From Porites lobata (taxonomy: Eukaryota > Cnidaria > Anthozoa > Scleractinia > Poritidae), in contig CALNXK010000014.1 of NCBI GenBank assembly GCA_942486035.1, forward strand, positions 3,223,501 to 3,287,500: a stretch of 64,000 bases of DNA, written 5' to 3'. A program made the translations under genes and the position numbers. The first letter of the stretch is position 1, and each line of letters starts with the position of its first letter. The notes under the pieces are model-generated. The model saw only the letters and a program-made list of their open reading frames with translations, had not been told where the DNA came from and searched no databases. This document shows positions 60,048 through 64,000 of the stretch, piece after piece.

Positions 60048-63000
60048 TCCAGAGCCGGTCATGTTGAAACGCAGACTGCAGACTGTGCAGACCGTGCAGA
60101 CTGAATGTTAAATTTTTTACTTGTATCTTTATTTGCTAGTAAAATGTTTACTATAGTTTACTGCAGGAGCGAGCACGATGGAGGAAGGTAAGCTGTTTCT
60201 TTCTGTAACTGTATTATATTGCCACGATTATTTAATTTTTTAAGTAGAAGAAGCTTTTCAGTTCAGGTTAAGTGACTTAAAATAAAACCCTTTTCGGCTT
60301 CCTACAACAGCTACGAGAGACATTTCCTCAATTTCCTTGATTGTTGATGATTGTCTTTAGTTTCACTCTGTAATTCAAACTGGTGATTTGCCGTCATTTC
60401 TTCAAATCTAGTACAGATACCGATGTTATCGTTGTTAGCTCGGAAGATTCGGCTAAGACTTTTGTTTATGTATTTTTTTTATTCGATTCCCAAGAGTGTC
60501 CTTCTTGGCTGGTTTTCACTCGGGGATCGACAATTGCATTTGCTCCATGCATTCAAGCCAATAAGTGGTAGTGGTTTGAAACCGACAATCTTGTCCGAGT
60601 ATCATGGTTCTTGTTTATGCAGTTCCAAAACTAAATAGTTCATTAGTAACAAATGTATTATTTGTACAACTCGAAGATGTGGAGGGGGCTTGAATGCACC
60701 GTGTATTTTAGGCATATTTTGTCTTAATTTTCATTGAATATTATCTGTGAGAAGTTAAAGTCGCTGCCCTTCTCCTCTTAATTCTGACGTTTACGGAACT
60801 GCCAAATACGAGGAAATCAGAATATTTTTAAGGTAGATATACCGTTCATTTATTTACACATTTTAAAGCAAGGCCCATCTCTCAAACGTCTCGGTTTGAT
60901 ATTCCGAGCTGACAACGACGACATCGGTATCTGTAAGATTTGAAGAAATGGCGGCAAGTCACCGGTTTGAATTACAGAGTGAAACCAAACAAGGCAATCA
61001 TCAACAATCAACAAAATTGAGGAAATGTCTCTCTTGTAGCCATTGTAGGAAGGGTTTTATTCACTTGACCTGAAAAAACTTCTTCTACTAAAAAAGATTT
61101 AAATAATCGTGGCAATATAATACAATTACAGAAAGAATCAGCTTACCTTCCTCTATCGTGCTCGCTCCTGCATGAAAGCGGCCCAGCTAAAAGCGCACGA
61201 AACTGCCTTTACATCTTCCGGTAAACATGAGCTCACAATTTTCTCATTTCTTAGCCATGACCCTTGCAGGTACACATCGGTGCACATATGATAGTGATGC
61301 ACAGTGCACATAATGAGAGGAAGCGGGAAACTATAGTAAAAATTTTACTAGAAAATTAAGTAATGGTCCGCGTAAGAACTAGGCAGGCAGAACGCAAAAT
61401 CGATTAAAAGGTGTTAACTTTTAATTTTTAATTTCAATTAAATGGTGCGTTCTGATTGGCTGAAATCCAAAAATCGACGAAAAAACAAAGAAAAACGTGA
61501 CAAAAACAACTTTTTTTAGCTTTATTTTCCCCATTCTCCTGTCTTTTACCTCACGACCAAGTTTAAGCATTGTTCTGTGCGCCAATCAAAAGTTAGAGCG
61601 GAAAACGTGCAACGCGCGCGTGACCTTGTTGTGAACCATCTTGGACGCGATATTCGAGATGTGAGGAAATTTGTCTTTTACCCGAAGAATGTCGTCAATT
61701 TCATGGCTGAAATATACATATTTCCCTTTATCGATTGTTTATTGCTTTTATTCAATGTATTTTATCATCGGAGGGATCGTGAAATTCCTACTGCAGCAGC
61801 GTTTGCAGCTGTCCTCAACATGTCGTCGAGTGGACATGTGGATGTAGGACCGAAGCACTTGTTTATAAGTATGTTGTCAGGAGGAGATCGCTTTGATTCA
61901 GTGATGATTCAGAGTAATTGTGGAGAATAGCTGGGCACAAAGAGTGGAAGCGATAGATTTGTTCTTTATACAGAAATAAATTAAATTTCTTAAAGCGATG
62001 TGAAGCCGCCAGATTTGAGCTTGAGGTAAGCTGAACCCAATAAATTTTCGCATCACCGCATGATGTGACTGTGTAGTTATTTTGTTCTTTTCGAAACATC
62101 AGAATTCTGTGTATCTTTACTCTTCTATGATTCGATTTGTTTTCATTCTAGGTTGTTTCGTCGAGCGAACGGATTGAAATTTGTGATTGTAATTTCGCAA
62201 CAGTTGTAAGACGGCAGCCGCTTAGTTATCATATATAATACAAATGTAGCTCGCACTAGTTTTGAGTGTTACCCGGTAGGAAATTAAAGATAATGCAAGT
62301 TTGACTGTAGCTGTTGCCTTTACTTTTTCTAAGAATGAAAGTAGGTTTTGCGGAGATATTCAGCTAAAATATATCTACCATGTAAGACTGTGAAGAGAGC
62401 TTCCTCTGAAACCGAATTCTCCGAACATCCATGAATTTTTTTCTGTATGGACAATCGTCTTTTTATTCAAATGCGGGCCATTAGGATAATCCTCCGACAT
62501 GATTTTATGAAATTGTTGTTCTTTATGCTGGCAAAATAAAAACACGCAGCTTTGGCGCCTTTGCCATGTGAGCTTGAATTACTCCTGTTTCCGATCACGA
62601 TTTTGACATTTCCTTTGTGAGAACCGAAGGAGCTGTCTTTCAGGAGGTCGCCGATTGATGTATTCCTGTGCCATTTTCATGTAATTTTATATCAGTTTAA
62701 CTTTGCTCGGGTTTGGCGCATAGAAATCCTCTAAATTTTAGATATGTTATAGTTTTCAACACATCAGAGCAGTAGACAAAATAAAAAATTGTTTGAATGA
62801 CTCTTTTGCTATCTTAATTCATTTCTAAAATTCAAATTTCGCGCTTTTCGCCCTATTGACCAATCAGAGCATTCAAATTTAATTTGATTAGAGAAATTAG
62901 CACCTAAAAAATAACTGCCGCTATTGCACTGGCCTATTATTCTTTTGCCTAGTTCTTACACGGACCATTACTTAAGGTACAAGTAAAAAAATAACACTCA

Positions 63001-63055
63001 GTCTGCACAGTCTGCAGTCTGCATGGTCTGCGTTTCAACATGACCGTCCAGAGCT
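60048..63055. mobile_element. Nested inverted-repeat element
   Basis: Outer arms of about 80 bp (60048-60130 and 62978-63055) share GGTCATGTTGAAACGCAGAC and repeated GCAGACTGTGCAGACT words in inverted orientation. Inside the left half lies a second inverted repeat, arms about 60163-60450 and 60910-61172, loop about 460 bp. No transposase is recognised. Confidence 0.55.
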
Positions 63056-64000
63056 GTTCTCTTGTCCCTTCCAAGAAAGTTTCCTTAGGTACAGTTGTAT
63101 TCCGCATTCCGAATTTCACTATTCCAGATTCCTCACTGTATACGTAGCTTACTAAAAAATCCTCGACTTGCATTCAATTTCGAGATCAATTCCTTACAAT
63201 ACATGCTAAAAGAAGTTAAAGATCTTACCCTAATTGTCTTGAAACCGTCAATTAAGAACTGGCGCTCCTTTTCCTCTTTCTAGACGCTTCTTCGGTCGAA
63301 AACTTTTCACACAGCTCGTCTACAGCTTAACGGTAAGTCTGTTGACGTCCTCTTCTTTCTCCGTTCTCTCGGCCACTTGCGCCCTCAAAACCTTGCTTCC
63401 CTTAATCGTGGCTTGTAATAACAAGAAGTAAAGGTCCGAAAGAGAGATTTTTTGGCCAAGATCGACCGCAGACATGGCAGCAAAACAACAAAAACTCGAA
63501 ATTCCCGCCGCCTTCTTCGAAATGTGACAAAATATTTGCTCACACGAAAGAAACGTCGAGTTTGAGGTCATGTGATCTTGTTCTTTTGTGTCACTCATGA
63601 TGTCGAGGCTACGAGCCCGGTTACTAGGGAAACAGAAATGGTCTGTGCCATTGCGTTTTCTCTAGGATCTTTAGCTAAGAGAAGCCTCTGAATGCATTTT
63701 GCATTCCTTGCGTTTGTTTAAAAAAAAACGACGATTACGACAGACCTCTAATAAGTCTTATCGTATTCAGAATCTGCTGAACTGAGATTACTGAGAAGTC
63801 AATTTCCGTTGTAATATTCACAGACACCGGTTTCTTGCCAAAGTTGTTGCTGGTAAGATAATCAAAATAAAGCTGAGGGAATTCTTGGCAGGAAATGTTT
63901 GGACCCAAATAAAACACGGCGGTCAACGGCCCGTTTACACGTTGCTGATAACGATGGTAAAATGAGTTGCAAAACGCACTATTGAATCGCGTTTGCCAGG
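63056..64000. other. Host intergenic sequence to window end
   Basis: No convincing gene is seen. The antisense frame at 63320-63598 starts near a possible promoter region but has no recognisable domain. Confidence 0.35.

Noticed and set aside
61577..61930. 117-codon plus-strand frame
   Set aside because: Upstream part opens without an ATG, composition matches surrounding AT-rich DNA, and no domain or splice context supports it.
1..64000. CRISPR arrays, operons with Shine-Dalgarno sites, rRNA and tRNA genes
   Set aside because: The DNA is eukaryotic, with spliceosomal introns and TATA/AATAAA signals. No regularly spaced repeats, rRNA or convincing tRNA cloverleaf were seen by eye; a tRNAscan run would be needed to exclude tRNAs.

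Overview
The window is AT-rich animal DNA with a complete, GC-richer 22,077-bp Maverick/Polinton virus-like transposon at 1243-23319. The host is most likely an anthozoan cnidarian (coral or sea anemone). That is inferred from an apparently intronless class A GPCR, an ANKRD60-like gene, CR1-like LINEs and dense MITEs, and it is not proven. The element has a perfect 6-bp target duplication (ATGGAT), AG...CT termini and ~272-bp terminal inverted repeats (TIRs) that look almost identical. None of its recognised structural or replication genes is visibly broken, so it appears to be a recent insertion.

Element layout, left to right. The left end (1516-6400) holds early-type genes on both strands: tandem spliced Cys-rich proteins, two genes with 70-76-nt introns, a SLOG/Rossmann-like protein and an exonuclease-like protein. 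Next (6417-17744, all +) come a GRF zinc-finger protein, an integrase with chromodomain, penton, small basic virion proteins, double-jelly-roll major capsid protein, adenain-like protease, packaging ATPase, a Thr/Pro-rich plus RGG protein, a run of tiny Arg-rich proteins and a phospholipase A2 protein. Then come two charged-repeat genes (-) and the protein-primed DNA polymerase B (+), whose stop codon lies at the inner edge of the right TIR. Most genes of the capsid block have their own TATAAAA box 36-55 bp before the ATG, often embedded in the end of the previous gene and sometimes supplying its stop codon. The early promoters share a different cassette.

How the genes would work together: polymerase and integrase copy and insert the element. 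Capsid, penton, ATPase and protease form a virion. Ten [M/Q]-x-G-G motifs in eight small basic proteins look like sites for the protease. The PLA2 protein would act in membrane penetration. Two of the small basic proteins end in perfect farnesylation-type CaaX boxes (CSLM and CSIM), the most unexpected signal here.

The rest of the window is host DNA: a minisatellite either side of the Polinton/LINE block, a frameshifted CR1-like LINE (23906-27045), a ~6.15-kb giant palindrome carrying a pogo-like element that itself carries a MITE (31213-37367), one GPCR gene (44783-45724), a five-exon single-pass membrane protein gene (48159-52818, possibly to 52989), a second 5'-truncated LINE (53745-56347) and a nested inverted-repeat element (60048-63055).
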